DNA from: Ravibacter sp037191015
GTDB taxonomy: Bacteria; Bacteroidota; Bacteroidia; Cytophagales; Spirosomataceae
Reading direction: 5' to 3'
Assembly (NCBI GenBank): GCA_037191015.1
Contig: JBBCKD010000014.1
Location: forward strand, 1 to 64,000
DNA: 64,000 bases
Below the pieces are notes generated by a model. That model was not told the origin of the DNA. It was given only the letters and a program-made list of their open reading frames with translations, and did no database searches. The position numbers were made by a program, and so were the translations under genes. Positions 44,740-52,852 of the stretch are shown here, one piece after another (position 1 is the first letter of the stretch; each line of letters starts with the position of its first letter).

Positions 44740-46855
44740 ACATCTGCTCATCCTTACGCTGTTCTTCCAGCTACCTGCCCGGGCCCAGGAAATCCCTTTT
44801 GACAAAGAAGAACTAATGAAAGGCGCTACGCCCCGCGATTTTTACACGCAGCTGCCCTCAGCCACCTGGGCCGATCGCCAATCGATAAGAATTTCCGCTT
44901 CGGGCCGCACCTCCGTGCTGAATCTCAGGACAGGCAGGACGTCGGAAGAGAGGCCGGTCGCCGCCCCGTTCAGGCAGAGTCTGAAAATAAAAGAAAACGA
45001 CCTGTTCCTGGTGACTGCTTCCGGTGAAAAAAGGCTCACACACGACTCATTGCCCGAGCAAAACCCGATGTTTTCACCCGATAGTAACTACATCGCCTAT
45101 ACGAAGGGGAATAACCTCTTCACTTACAGCCTGGAAAAAAACAAGGAGATACAGCTTACCTCAGACGGCAGCCAGACCATATTGAACGGCTACGCAACCT
45201 GGATTTACTGGGAAGAGATTTATGGAAGACCCACCCGGTTCAGGGCTTACTGGTGGAGTCCCGACAGTAAAAAAATCGCCTATATGCGTTTTGACGAAAG
45301 CCAAACGCCGATGTTCCCGCTGTACAGCAGCAAAGGACAACATGGTCATATCGAGGAAACGCGATACCCGAAAGCAGGCGATCCCAATCCTACGGCAAAG
45401 CTCGGCTTCGTCTCTCCTGAAGGAGGAGCTACCGCCTGGGCCGATTTCAATGAAAAAGACGATCAGTATTTTGGCTGGCCGCAATGGCTGTCAGACGGCT
45501 CGGGGCTTATTATTCAATGGATCAACCGGGGCAACGACCACCTCAAAATGTATAATGTCAGCCCGGTAAGCGGCTCAAAAAAACAGATCTATGAAGAGCA
45601 GCAAAAAACCTGGATCTCTATCGATGAGGCAGATAAACGGCTGCATCTCCTGGAGGCCACCGGTGAAATGCTCCTCGTCAGCGATAAATCCGGGTGGAAA
45701 CAGCTTTACCTGTACGGTCTCGACGGGAAATTTAAAAATGCCGTTACTGACGGGAAATTTACCGTTACCGAAGTCTACGGAATAGATCCTGCCACCCGTA
45801 TGGTGTATTTCCAGGCCAGGGGCAGGGAAAATACCGCCCGTTTTGACCTATACCGTGTCGGCCTGGATGGGAAAAACCTGAAGCGGCTCAGCTTCGGAGC
45901 ATATAGCCACCGGCAGATCAGCCCGTCGCCCGACCTCAGCTATTTCATTACCACCTACTCCAACGTGGATACGCCCGCGAAAATGACCGTGATCGACAAT
46001 AACGGGAAGATAGTAAAGGAAATGGGCGAAATGAAAGGCAAAAATTTCGGACGGTATAAGCTGGCTGCTACACAGCTGACCCGCATCAAAAGCGACGACG
46101 GCTTGTATGACCTGCCTATGATCATTACCTACCCTGCCAATTACGTAGCCGGCACGAAATACCCGGTGCTGATCAGCATCTATGGCGGTCCCGACGCCGG
46201 TACTGTCTATGACCAGTGGAACTGGACACCCGCCCGCCAGTGGCTGGCCGGGGAAGGCCTGGTCCAGGTGGCGTTCGATCATCGAGCCAGCGGGCATTTC
46301 GGAAAGGAAGGCCTCAACTACCTGCATCGGAACCTCGGTGAATGGGAAATCAGGGACTACTCCACGATGGCGCGTTACCTGGTCAGCGAGGGAATTGCAG
46401 ATCCTGAGCGGATCGGGATCACCGGCTTCAGCTATGGCGGCTATATCAGTTGCCTGGCCCTCACAAAGGGAGCCGATGTTTTCACGCACGGTATGGCCGG
46501 CGGAAGCGTGACAGACTGGCGGTACTATGACACTGCCTATACGGAACGGTTTATGGATACGCCGCAGGAAAACCCCGAAGGCTACAAGTCGGGCAGTGTG
46601 CTTACCTACGTAGACCGCTACAAAGGCATGCTGCAGATCACGCACGGCGCCATGGACGACAACGTCCATCTGCAAAACAGCCTCCAGCTTGTCAGCGACT
46701 TACAGGATGCAAAAAAGGACTTCGAATTAATGATTTATCCGGAAGAAAGGCACGGATACGGCGGGAACAAAGGAGCGCACTACCAGAACCTGAAGAACAG
46801 GTTCATTTACAGGTACCTGCTGAGGAAAGAGATGCCTGCGGGTTTGATGAAATAG
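44729..46855 (+). CDS. S9 family peptidase, dipeptidyl-peptidase IV type
   Basis: A 708-residue prolyl-oligopeptidase-family serine peptidase, exported (signal peptide ending ARAQ). The N-terminal propeller carries the DPP-IV Glu pair Glu162-Glu163 in WIYWEEIYG, which holds the substrate N-terminus. The catalytic triad is Ser568 (GFSYGGY), Asp643 or Asp644 (HGAMDDNVH) and His675 (EERHGYGG). It should release X-Pro dipeptides in the periplasm. The ATG at 44729 lies inside the end of the phosphoesterase gene, pointing to translational coupling. Confidence 0.94.
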   Translation: MKSKHLLILTLFFQLPARAQEIPFDKEELMKGATPRDFYTQLPSATWADRQSIRISASGRTSVLNLRTGRTSEERPVAAPFRQSLKIKENDLFLVTASGEKRLTHDSLPEQNPMFSPDSNYIAYTKGNNLFTYSLEKNKEIQLTSDGSQTILNGYATWIYWEEIYGRPTRFRAYWWSPDSKKIAYMRFDESQTPMFPLYSSKGQHGHIEETRYPKAGDPNPTAKLGFVSPEGGATAWADFNEKDDQYFGWPQWLSDGSGLIIQWINRGNDHLKMYNVSPVSGSKKQIYEEQQKTWISIDEADKRLHLLEATGEMLLVSDKSGWKQLYLYGLDGKFKNAVTDGKFTVTEVYGIDPATRMVYFQARGRENTARFDLYRVGLDGKNLKRLSFGAYSHRQISPSPDLSYFITTYSNVDTPAKMTVIDNNGKIVKEMGEMKGKNFGRYKLAATQLTRIKSDDGLYDLPMIITYPANYVAGTKYPVLISIYGGPDAGTVYDQWNWTPARQWLAGEGLVQVAFDHRASGHFGKEGLNYLHRNLGEWEIRDYSTMARYLVSEGIADPERIGITGFSYGGYISCLALTKGADVFTHGMAGGSVTDWRYYDTAYTERFMDTPQENPEGYKSGSVLTYVDRYKGMLQITHGAMDDNVHLQNSLQLVSDLQDAKKDFELMIYPEERHGYGGNKGAHYQNLKNRFIYRYLLRKEMPAGLMK

Positions 46856-46870
46856 TTACGCTCCCGCAAA

Positions 46871-48100
46871 TTACCTGTCCACTTCCCCCATTACAATATC
46901 TATCGACCCTATTATAGCAACAAGGTCGGCAAGCAGGCCGCCTTTCGACAGCTCCGGCAGGACAGACAGGTTGTTAAAAGAGCAGGCCCTGGCCTTACAG
47001 CGCACAGGCTTGTCCGACTTGCCGTCGGTACGGAAGAAAAACCCAAGCTCTCCCTTGGAGTTTTCGGCACGGACATAAAAATCCATTGCTTTCGGTCGGA
47101 TCTTTTTCGGTACGGCCGATTGCGGATCGAAATCGGGCGTCCTTTTAAGGTCGCCCGTCAGCCGTGCCAGGCATTGCGTTATGATTTTGATCGATTCCCT
47201 GCATTCGGCGACCCGCACCCAGTTCCTGTCCCAGCAATCGCCGGTCTTTCCCATTGCGCCCGTCCCGACCGGTATCTCAAAATCCAGCTCGGGATACACC
47301 GAATAGCCGTCGATTCTTCGCAGGTCATACATAAGGCCCGAACCCCGGAGGACCGGTCCGCTGCAGCCGTAGTTAATGGCTACAGGCAACGGCAGCACTC
47401 CTACATTTGCCGTTCTTTGTACGAAAATTTTATTTTCTACCACCAACTGCTCCAGCTCCGACAATTTAGGCTCCAGGTAGCTGATGAATTCACCGCACCG
47501 CTCTTCGAAGCCTACGGGCAAATCATAAAAGAGCCCGCCGATCCAGATATAGTTATAGAGCATTCTTGCCCCGCTTACCCATTCGAGCAGCCTGAGGATC
47601 TGCTCGCGGTCCCGCATCATCCATAAAAACGGAGTGTAGGCGCCGATGTCCAGTGCATAGGTACCGATAGCAACGAAGTGCGAAGCAAGCCGGTTGAGCT
47701 CGGCTACCAGCACGCGGATGTACTCTACACGCCTGGGAATATCGTTTTCGATACCCAGCATACGCTCTACTCCCATTGCATAGGCGTGCTCCGAGTTCAT
47801 CGCCGCTACATAATCCATCCTGTCCACGTAAGGAATGATCTGGTTGAAAGGCAGCGCCTCGGCATGCTTCTCAAAACAGCGGTGCAGGTATCCCAGGTGC
47901 GGCACTACATCTACGATCAGCTCCCCGTCGGTAACCACCTCCAACCTCAGCACGCCATGAGTAGAAGGGTGCTGCGGCCCGACATTGAGGATCATCTCGC
48001 TGGAGCGAAGCTGCGTGTGATCGTATTTGTTAGGAGCCGACCTGACAAGGTGCTCCTCGCTGTATTTATATTGTATGGTATTCTCCTTCACCGATTCCAT
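46871..48100 (-). CDS. nuoD: NADH-quinone oxidoreductase subunit D
   Basis: A 409-residue complex I subunit of the 49-kDa type, which lines the quinone pocket with NuoB. The family blocks are intact: LNVGPQHPSTHGVLRL, PHLGYLHRCFEKHAE, AMNSEHAYAMGVER and the C-terminal IIGSIDIVMGEVDR. The oddity is its position: no other nuo gene lies on either side (DPP-IV peptidase and a toxin gene), whereas nuoD is normally within a nuoA-N cluster. It could be a second copy or belong to a dispersed complex I. Confidence 0.95.
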   Translation of the reverse strand: MESVKENTIQYKYSEEHLVRSAPNKYDHTQLRSSEMILNVGPQHPSTHGVLRLEVVTDGELIVDVVPHLGYLHRCFEKHAEALPFNQIIPYVDRMDYVAAMNSEHAYAMGVERMLGIENDIPRRVEYIRVLVAELNRLASHFVAIGTYALDIGAYTPFLWMMRDREQILRLLEWVSGARMLYNYIWIGGLFYDLPVGFEERCGEFISYLEPKLSELEQLVVENKIFVQRTANVGVLPLPVAINYGCSGPVLRGSGLMYDLRRIDGYSVYPELDFEIPVGTGAMGKTGDCWDRNWVRVAECRESIKIITQCLARLTGDLKRTPDFDPQSAVPKKIRPKAMDFYVRAENSKGELGFFFRTDGKSDKPVRCKARACSFNNLSVLPELSKGGLLADLVAIIGSIDIVMGEVDR

Positions 48101-48141
48101 CCTGTAAAAATAGGGATCTGGACCGGATTTCTTTGATATAC

Positions 48142-48396
48142 TTAATCGTATATATTTTTTCTATGACCAATAGAAAGGACATCTACAATCAGCACGTCAT
48201 TCTCGATCCTGTATATTATTCTATATTTACCAACCCGTTTACGATATTCATCATCAGCACCTTTCAACTTCTTTATATCTCCCGCAAACGGGTCTTTACC
48301 TAACTCCTCCAAAGCTTTAATCAATAGCTTTGAGCTCTTTCCCGATAAGCTGTATAAAAACTTTTCTGCCGAACGCGATAATACGACACTATACAT
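48142..48396 (-). CDS. RelE/ParE-type toxin
   Basis: An 84-residue protein with the RelE/ParE fold: SRSAEKFLYSL at the N-terminus, the central KRVGKYRIIYRIENDVL strand pair and the C-terminal GHRKNIYD. Relatives either cleave mRNA on the ribosome (RelE) or poison gyrase (ParE); the subtype cannot be settled. The start overlaps the antitoxin gene by eight bases, the usual coupled order with antitoxin first. Confidence 0.88.
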   Translation of the reverse strand: MYSVVLSRSAEKFLYSLSGKSSKLLIKALEELGKDPFAGDIKKLKGADDEYRKRVGKYRIIYRIENDVLIVDVLSIGHRKNIYD

Positions 48397-48589
48397 CTTT
48401 CCAGCCGTGCTTCTTTGCCAGCTTTTTCTTTACAACCTCCAGGGGAACACGCGGTTCGTTTTTTGCTGCAAGCGCTACGGCGATATCCAGTAAATCCTGA
48501 ACATCTTCATCCGTCGAAGATGTATCAAGTGTTACACTTTTCACGTGTCCCTTTGCGTTTCGCGCTATTTTTATTCCGGTTCCTTTCAT
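48389..48589 (-). CDS. Antitoxin of the RelE-type pair
   Basis: A 66-residue protein encoded just upstream of the toxin and overlapping it. It has a basic N-terminus (GIKIARNAKGHVKSVTLD) and a C-terminal LEVVKKKLAKKHGWKDV helix likely to wrap the toxin. I do not recognise a DNA-binding class with confidence. The order, overlap and size support the antitoxin role. A TAATTTTG element on the same strand (48693-48686) may be its promoter, about 97 bases upstream. Confidence 0.75.
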   Translation of the reverse strand: MKGTGIKIARNAKGHVKSVTLDTSSTDEDVQDLLDIAVALAAKNEPRVPLEVVKKKLAKKHGWKDV

Positions 48590-48893
48590 TTTTATAAGAT
48601 GTTTTTTCCCGCCTCAAACCTGGTATCTCACAGCCCATAGCTTTTTCATAATACATCAATCCGTTTTCAGCTATTTACAAGTATACAAAATTACTGGGAA
48701 TATTACAAGATACATCACCGGAGCAAATGCGCTTTACAAATGAAAGATGGTGTTTCAGCATCCCGGTTAGGTATCCAACGCATCTATTGGATAAAAAACT
48801 GATCTGGTAAGTAAAAAATTAAATGTATATACAACTATTTTGGATTGATCTTTGTTACACTATCAAAACAACCAAATTTAAAACAACGAAGAT
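48590..48893. other. Divergent intergenic region, antitoxin to yceI
   Basis: These 304 AT-rich bases hold a -7-like element for the toxin-antitoxin pair (TAATTTTG on the minus strand, 48693-48686). An AT-rich run precedes yceI (TATTTTGG near 48837), which is only a partial promoter match. No open frame, hairpin or RNA gene is apparent. Confidence 0.4.
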
Positions 48894-49418
48894 ATGTCAA
48901 CCATTCAATGGAATCTGGATCCCACGCACAGCGAGCTGCGATTCAAAGTAAAGCACCTGGGTATTTCAACGGTAAGCGGAAGCTTTGAAGTGATCAACGG
49001 GACCGTCACCTCAACCGACGAAGCTTTTACAAGCGCAGATATCAGCTTTACTGCTGATGCCGCCACTATCGACACCAACAACACCGACCGGGACAACCAT
49101 CTCAAAAGCGCCGATTTTTTTGAAGCTGAAAAGTACCCGTCTCTTATTTTTGAAGCGAAAGGCGTAGACCTGAACCAGGATGAAATCGAAGGAACCCTTA
49201 CCATCAAAGGCATTTCTCTACCCGTAAGACTGGAAGTAGAATTTGAAGGCATTGCCAAAGATCCCTGGGGCAATCAAAAGGCAGGTTTTTCAGTTTCCGG
49301 CAAGATCAAACGCTCGGCCTGGGGACTGACCTGGAACGCTGCTCTCGAAACCGGGGGCGTACTGGTAAGCGATGAAGTGAAGATCTCTGCCGAAGTACAA
49401 TTCGTAAAAGGCGCCTGA
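48894..49418 (+). CDS. YceI family protein
   Basis: A 174-residue lipocalin-like YceI protein, which binds isoprenoid or fatty amphiphiles in a beta-barrel. The family start (WNLDPTHSELRFKVKHLGIS) and DRDNHLKSADFFEAEKYPS are clear. Unlike E. coli YceI, there is no signal peptide, so this one should be cytoplasmic, as in many Bacteroidota homologues. It is a single gene followed by a hairpin terminator. Confidence 0.93.
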   Translation: MSTIQWNLDPTHSELRFKVKHLGISTVSGSFEVINGTVTSTDEAFTSADISFTADAATIDTNNTDRDNHLKSADFFEAEKYPSLIFEAKGVDLNQDEIEGTLTIKGISLPVRLEVEFEGIAKDPWGNQKAGFSVSGKIKRSAWGLTWNAALETGGVLVSDEVKISAEVQFVKGA

Positions 49419-49473
49419 GCGGAACACGATCTTCCCGAAAGTACTATTCAACAAACGAAGCCTGTTTAGTGTC

Positions 49474-49504
49474 AGAGGCTGTCCGGCTAAAAAGGGCAGC
49501 CTCT
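49474..49504 (+). terminator. Terminator of yceI
   Basis: AGAGGCTGTCC (49474-49484) pairs with GGGCAGCCTCT (49494-49504) with one G-U pair and a 9-base loop, followed by CCGATTTT. It lies between convergent yceI and lacI-type genes. Confidence 0.65.
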
Positions 49505-49559
49505 CCGATTTTCCGGTGCTATTGGCTGCAGTTTACAATAAAAAGCCCCGCACAGTTTT

Positions 49560-50591
49560 TTATACATCACCGCTTCTCTGAGAAGACTTCCTGATCATCA
49601 GCTCCGGCTTAAGCACCCTGGTCTCGAAGAGGATCGGCGGCTTTTTGCTTTCTATCATATCGAGCAGCAGCTCCGCCGACTGCCGGCCCATCTCGAAAGT
49701 GGGCTGTACCATGGTACTCAAAGGAGGGTCGAGAAGCGATGATATGGCCAGGTCTGAAAAACCCATTAAAGCAACGTCGCCCGGCATACGGTAGCCCAGC
49801 TGGCGCAGGGCCGAATGCGCCCCGATCGCGATCCGGTCGCTGGCGGCAAAGATAGCATCGGGCCGCTGTCTGAGGGCCATCAACTGGTAGGCCGCTTCCA
49901 TACCCACTTCATGCTTGAATTCGCCTGTTACGATCCATTCGTCGCGCACCTCGAGCCCATACCTGATCAGGGCATCTTTATATCCCTGAGCGCGGTTCCT
50001 GCTGATGGCAAGGTTCATATGTCCGGATATATGGGCAATTTTTTTACACCCTTCCCTGATCAGGTGCTCGGTAGCCTGAAATGCTCCCCCATAGTCGTCT
50101 ACCAGCACCTTGTGGGTCTGGAGCTCGTCCGCCGCCCGGTCAAAAAATACGACGGGAATCGAGCTTTCGGCAAGCTCCTTGAAATGTTCGTGTTCTTTTG
50201 TTCCGCTGGCAATAGAGATCAGCAGGCCGTCGGCGCGGCGTGAAGCAATATGCCGGGTGCTCGAAACTTCACGCTCGTATGCGTCATGGCTCTGGTATAT
50301 CATTACCTGGTATCCCCGCTGGTAGGCCACATCCTCGATACCGCCGATTACGGAGGAGAAAAAAGGATTGGCAATTTCGGGAACGATCACGCCGATGCTG
50401 TACGTCCTCTGGTTAAGCAGGCTCAGGGCAAACGGGTTAGGCGAATAATGACGCGCCCTGGCCAACTCCAGGACCTTTCGCCTGGTTTCCTCGCCTATTT
50501 CAGAACTATCCCGGAGTGCCCGCGACACTGTCGATTTGGATATGCCCAGCTCTTTGGCAAGCTCCTTGATGGTAACCGTTTGCTTTGACAT
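49560..50591 (-). CDS. LacI family transcriptional regulator
   Basis: A 343-residue LacI/GalR regulator. The N-terminal helix-turn-helix is TIKELAKELGISKSTVSRAL with the hinge NPFALSL near residue 55, followed by the periplasmic-binding-like effector domain (YSIGVIVPEIANPFFSSVI onward). It is divergent from the sigma factor, uxuA and kdgK genes, so it probably represses hexuronate catabolism and responds to a sugar acid such as 2-keto-3-deoxygluconate. A perfect palindrome at 50706-50729 is the likely operator. Confidence 0.93.
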   Translation of the reverse strand: MSKQTVTIKELAKELGISKSTVSRALRDSSEIGEETRRKVLELARARHYSPNPFALSLLNQRTYSIGVIVPEIANPFFSSVIGGIEDVAYQRGYQVMIYQSHDAYEREVSSTRHIASRRADGLLISIASGTKEHEHFKELAESSIPVVFFDRAADELQTHKVLVDDYGGAFQATEHLIREGCKKIAHISGHMNLAISRNRAQGYKDALIRYGLEVRDEWIVTGEFKHEVGMEAAYQLMALRQRPDAIFAASDRIAIGAHSALRQLGYRMPGDVALMGFSDLAISSLLDPPLSTMVQPTFEMGRQSAELLLDMIESKKPPILFETRVLKPELMIRKSSQRSGDV

Positions 50592-50611
50592 GACTGATTA
50601 TAAAAATAATA

Positions 50612-50619
50612 CAAAAATA
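50612..50619 (-). promoter_or_regulatory. Candidate -7 element of the LacI gene
   Basis: TATTTTTG on the minus strand, 20 bases before the ATG. The short leader is acceptable for this phylum; no -33 TTG at normal spacing. Confidence 0.4.
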
Positions 50620-50705
50620 ACACTAAGAATACGCTGACCTGCCTTCCGCTCACTTCCCGTTACTATGACGACAAAATCCGATTTTTCCCGCAACAGGTGC
50701 AAATT

Positions 50706-50729
50706 GCAACCGTTCCCGGGAACGGTTGC
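50706..50729. promoter_or_regulatory. Perfect 24-base palindrome, likely LacI-family operator
   Basis: The half-site GCAACCGTTCCC is followed directly by its exact complement. It contains the AACCGTT-type core and central CpG pattern seen in LacI/GalR operators and lies in the 280-base interval between the LacI gene and the sigma factor gene. A bound repressor there could control both directions. Confidence 0.75.
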
Positions 50730-50871
50730 GTAAATTAAAGTCATTTTTTGCTGAACTTTCCTTGGATATCCCAATAGTTGTCCCTAACTCAATGAAAAAT
50801 CAAGCTGGCAGGGCGATATCAACCTGGTCCCGATTCTTGTTTTTCTTCTATAACCATATTTTAACTGATTA

Positions 50872-51483
50872 ATGGTCATCGAGCAGGTTTTAGCGGGGGT
50901 TCAAACAAATACGCGCAAGTCTGAAAAAATGGAAAGCTTACTGACAGACATCGTTTATAACGGCAGCTACAAGTCGTTTTGCGAACTCTTCAGACGATAC
51001 TACAACCCGCTTTGCTCCTACGCCATGCGTGTGGTTACCTACAGGGAGATCGCCGAAGAGGTCGTTTCCGACGTCTATATGAAGTTATGGAAAAACAGGG
51101 AGCAGATAGCCGTGCATACTTCTTTTGAAGCTTATCTCTATCGTTCGATCCGGAACCAGGCCCTGGACTATCTTAAGCTGAAAACCTACCGGCCCCAGAA
51201 GAATGATACGCTCGATTCTGTAGACCGCATCAGCAGCTGCGCCGACTACCATACTCCCTCGGACGAGCTGTGCTTCAACGAGCTCTACCTTGAAATAGAA
51301 GGCCTGGTCAATGCATTGCCCAAACAGTGCCAGCTTATTTTTCGTCTCAACCGCGAAAACGGCCTGCGCTACCGGGAAATAGCCGACCAGCTTCAGATCT
51401 CCATCAAAACGGTTGAAACACAGATGGGAAGGGCGTTGAAGCTGCTGAGAAAACGTTTATCAGATCGCCGCCTGGTTGCATAA
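50872..51483 (+). CDS. ECF RNA polymerase sigma factor (Bacteroidota FecI-like)
   Basis: A 203-residue extracytoplasmic-function sigma factor. Region 2 is FCELFRRYYNPLCSYAMRVV with EIAEEVVSDVYMKLWKNRE, and region 4 is RYREIADQLQISIKTVETQM. This subtype is normally followed by a FecR anti-sigma gene and SusC/SusD outer-membrane genes; here uxuA follows instead. It may start at 50872 or at the ATG at 50929. It lies between the LacI operator and uxuA, so it may be part of the same regulon. Confidence 0.9.
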   Translation: MVIEQVLAGVQTNTRKSEKMESLLTDIVYNGSYKSFCELFRRYYNPLCSYAMRVVTYREIAEEVVSDVYMKLWKNREQIAVHTSFEAYLYRSIRNQALDYLKLKTYRPQKNDTLDSVDRISSCADYHTPSDELCFNELYLEIEGLVNALPKQCQLIFRLNRENGLRYREIADQLQISIKTVETQMGRALKLLRKRLSDRRLVA

Positions 51484-51511
51484 CCCGGTTTATTCTCCTT
51501 ACTTTTACTTA

Positions 51512-51523
51512 AAAATCAGTATC
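51512..51523 (+). repeat. 12-base leader shared by uxuA and kdgK
   Basis: AAAATCAGTATC occurs here, 22 bases before the uxuA ATG, and again at 52805-52816, 36 bases before the kdgK ATG. It could be a shared regulatory or processing site, or chance. Confidence 0.35.
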
Positions 51524-51545
51524 GTATCAGTATCAGATCTCAACT

Positions 51546-52736
51546 ATGGCATTAGAACAAACATGGCGCTGGTTCGGTCCCAACGATCCCGTGTCGTTGC
51601 AGGACGTCCGGCAGGCCGGCGCAACAGGCATTGTCTCGGCGCTGCATCATATCCCGAACGGTCAGGTATGGAGCCGGGAAGAAATCCGGAAAAGAAAAGC
51701 GGAAATAGAATCTGCAGGCCTGACCTGGTCGGTCGTGGAAAGCATCCCGGTCCATGAATCCATCAAGACCCAATCCGGTGACTACAAAGCGTATATAGAA
51801 AATTATAAGGAATCCATTCACAATCTCGGGCAGGAAGGGATCGATACGGTTTGCTACAACTTCATGCCGGTTCTCGACTGGACCAGGACCGACCTCGACG
51901 CTCCCATGCACGACGGTTCGACAGGTCTCAGGTTTGACGCCGTTGAGTTCGCGGCATTCGACCTGTTTATCCTGAACCGGAAAGGCAGTATCCAGGATTA
52001 CAGCGAGCAGCTTAGGAACGAAGCTTTTCTGTGGCACGAAAACGCTGGTCCGGAGGCGCTGAAAAAGCTCGAAAGGAACGTTATCGCCGGCCTTCCGGGA
52101 AGTGAGGAAAGCTTTACCATCGCTGAGTTTGCCGATGTGCTCGATACCTATAAACATATAGGAGACCTGGAGCTCCGGAATCACCTTTACCAGTTTGTAA
52201 GAGAAATTGCCCCGGTTGCCGCCGAAGCGGGCGTGAGGCTTTCCATACACCCCGACGATCCTCCCTATCCTATCCTCGGGCTGCCGCGGGTTGTCAGCAC
52301 CGAAAATGATGCAAGAATGCTTCTCGAAGCAGCGGATACCGAAGCCAACGGTATATGTTTCTGTACCGGCTCCTACGGTGTCCGCCCCGACAATGACCTC
52401 CCCGGCATGGTACGCAGGCTGGGCAGCCGCATTCACTTTGTGCACCTGAGGGCTACAAAGAGAGAGCCGAACGGCAGCTTCTACGAAGCCGATCATCTTG
52501 ACGGGGACGTGGACATGTACCAGGTCATGTACGAGCTGCTTACGGAGCAGAAACGGCGGAAGGAAGAAGGTCGCACCGATCTCAGGATCCCGTTCCGGCC
52601 CGATCACGGACACCGCATGCTGGATGATCTTAACAGCGGCAAGCGAACCAATCCCGGGTATACCGCTATAGGGCGGCTGAAGGGACTTGCGGAGCTAAGG
52701 GGACTCGCTTACGGCATAGAGCGGAGCTGGAACTGA
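51546..52736 (+). CDS. uxuA: Mannonate dehydratase
   Basis: A 396-residue UxuA, which dehydrates D-mannonate to 2-keto-3-deoxygluconate in glucuronate catabolism. The TIM-barrel family blocks are LEQTWRWFGPNDPVSL at the start, VRLSIHPDDPPYPILGLPR, CFCTGSYGVRPDNDLPG and PFRPDHGHRMLDD near the C-terminus, with metal-binding His and Cys visible. No uxuB or uxaC lies in the window. A strong terminator follows the gene before kdgK, so kdgK may also have its own promoter. Confidence 0.96.
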   Translation: MALEQTWRWFGPNDPVSLQDVRQAGATGIVSALHHIPNGQVWSREEIRKRKAEIESAGLTWSVVESIPVHESIKTQSGDYKAYIENYKESIHNLGQEGIDTVCYNFMPVLDWTRTDLDAPMHDGSTGLRFDAVEFAAFDLFILNRKGSIQDYSEQLRNEAFLWHENAGPEALKKLERNVIAGLPGSEESFTIAEFADVLDTYKHIGDLELRNHLYQFVREIAPVAAEAGVRLSIHPDDPPYPILGLPRVVSTENDARMLLEAADTEANGICFCTGSYGVRPDNDLPGMVRRLGSRIHFVHLRATKREPNGSFYEADHLDGDVDMYQVMYELLTEQKRRKEEGRTDLRIPFRPDHGHRMLDDLNSGKRTNPGYTAIGRLKGLAELRGLAYGIERSWN

Positions 52737-52753
52737 TCATCGTGAAATTCCAC

Positions 52754-52778
52754 ATGCCCAACTTCTCCGGTTGGGCAT
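52754..52778 (+). terminator. Rho-independent terminator after uxuA
   Basis: ATGCCCAAC (52754-52762), a 7-base loop, GTTGGGCAT (52770-52778), then TTTTTCTTATTTTT. A textbook stem with U-tract, between uxuA and kdgK. Confidence 0.92.
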
Positions 52779-52852
52779 TTTTCTTATTTTTGTGGCTTGG
52801 TTCTAAAATCAGTATCTAATTAAGGGGCAAGCCCTCTTCACAATAGTTATAT

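Noticed and set aside
52785..52792. TATTTTTG just after the uxuA terminator as a kdgK promoter element.
   Set aside because: It is part of the terminator U-tract and has no -33 partner at the right distance.
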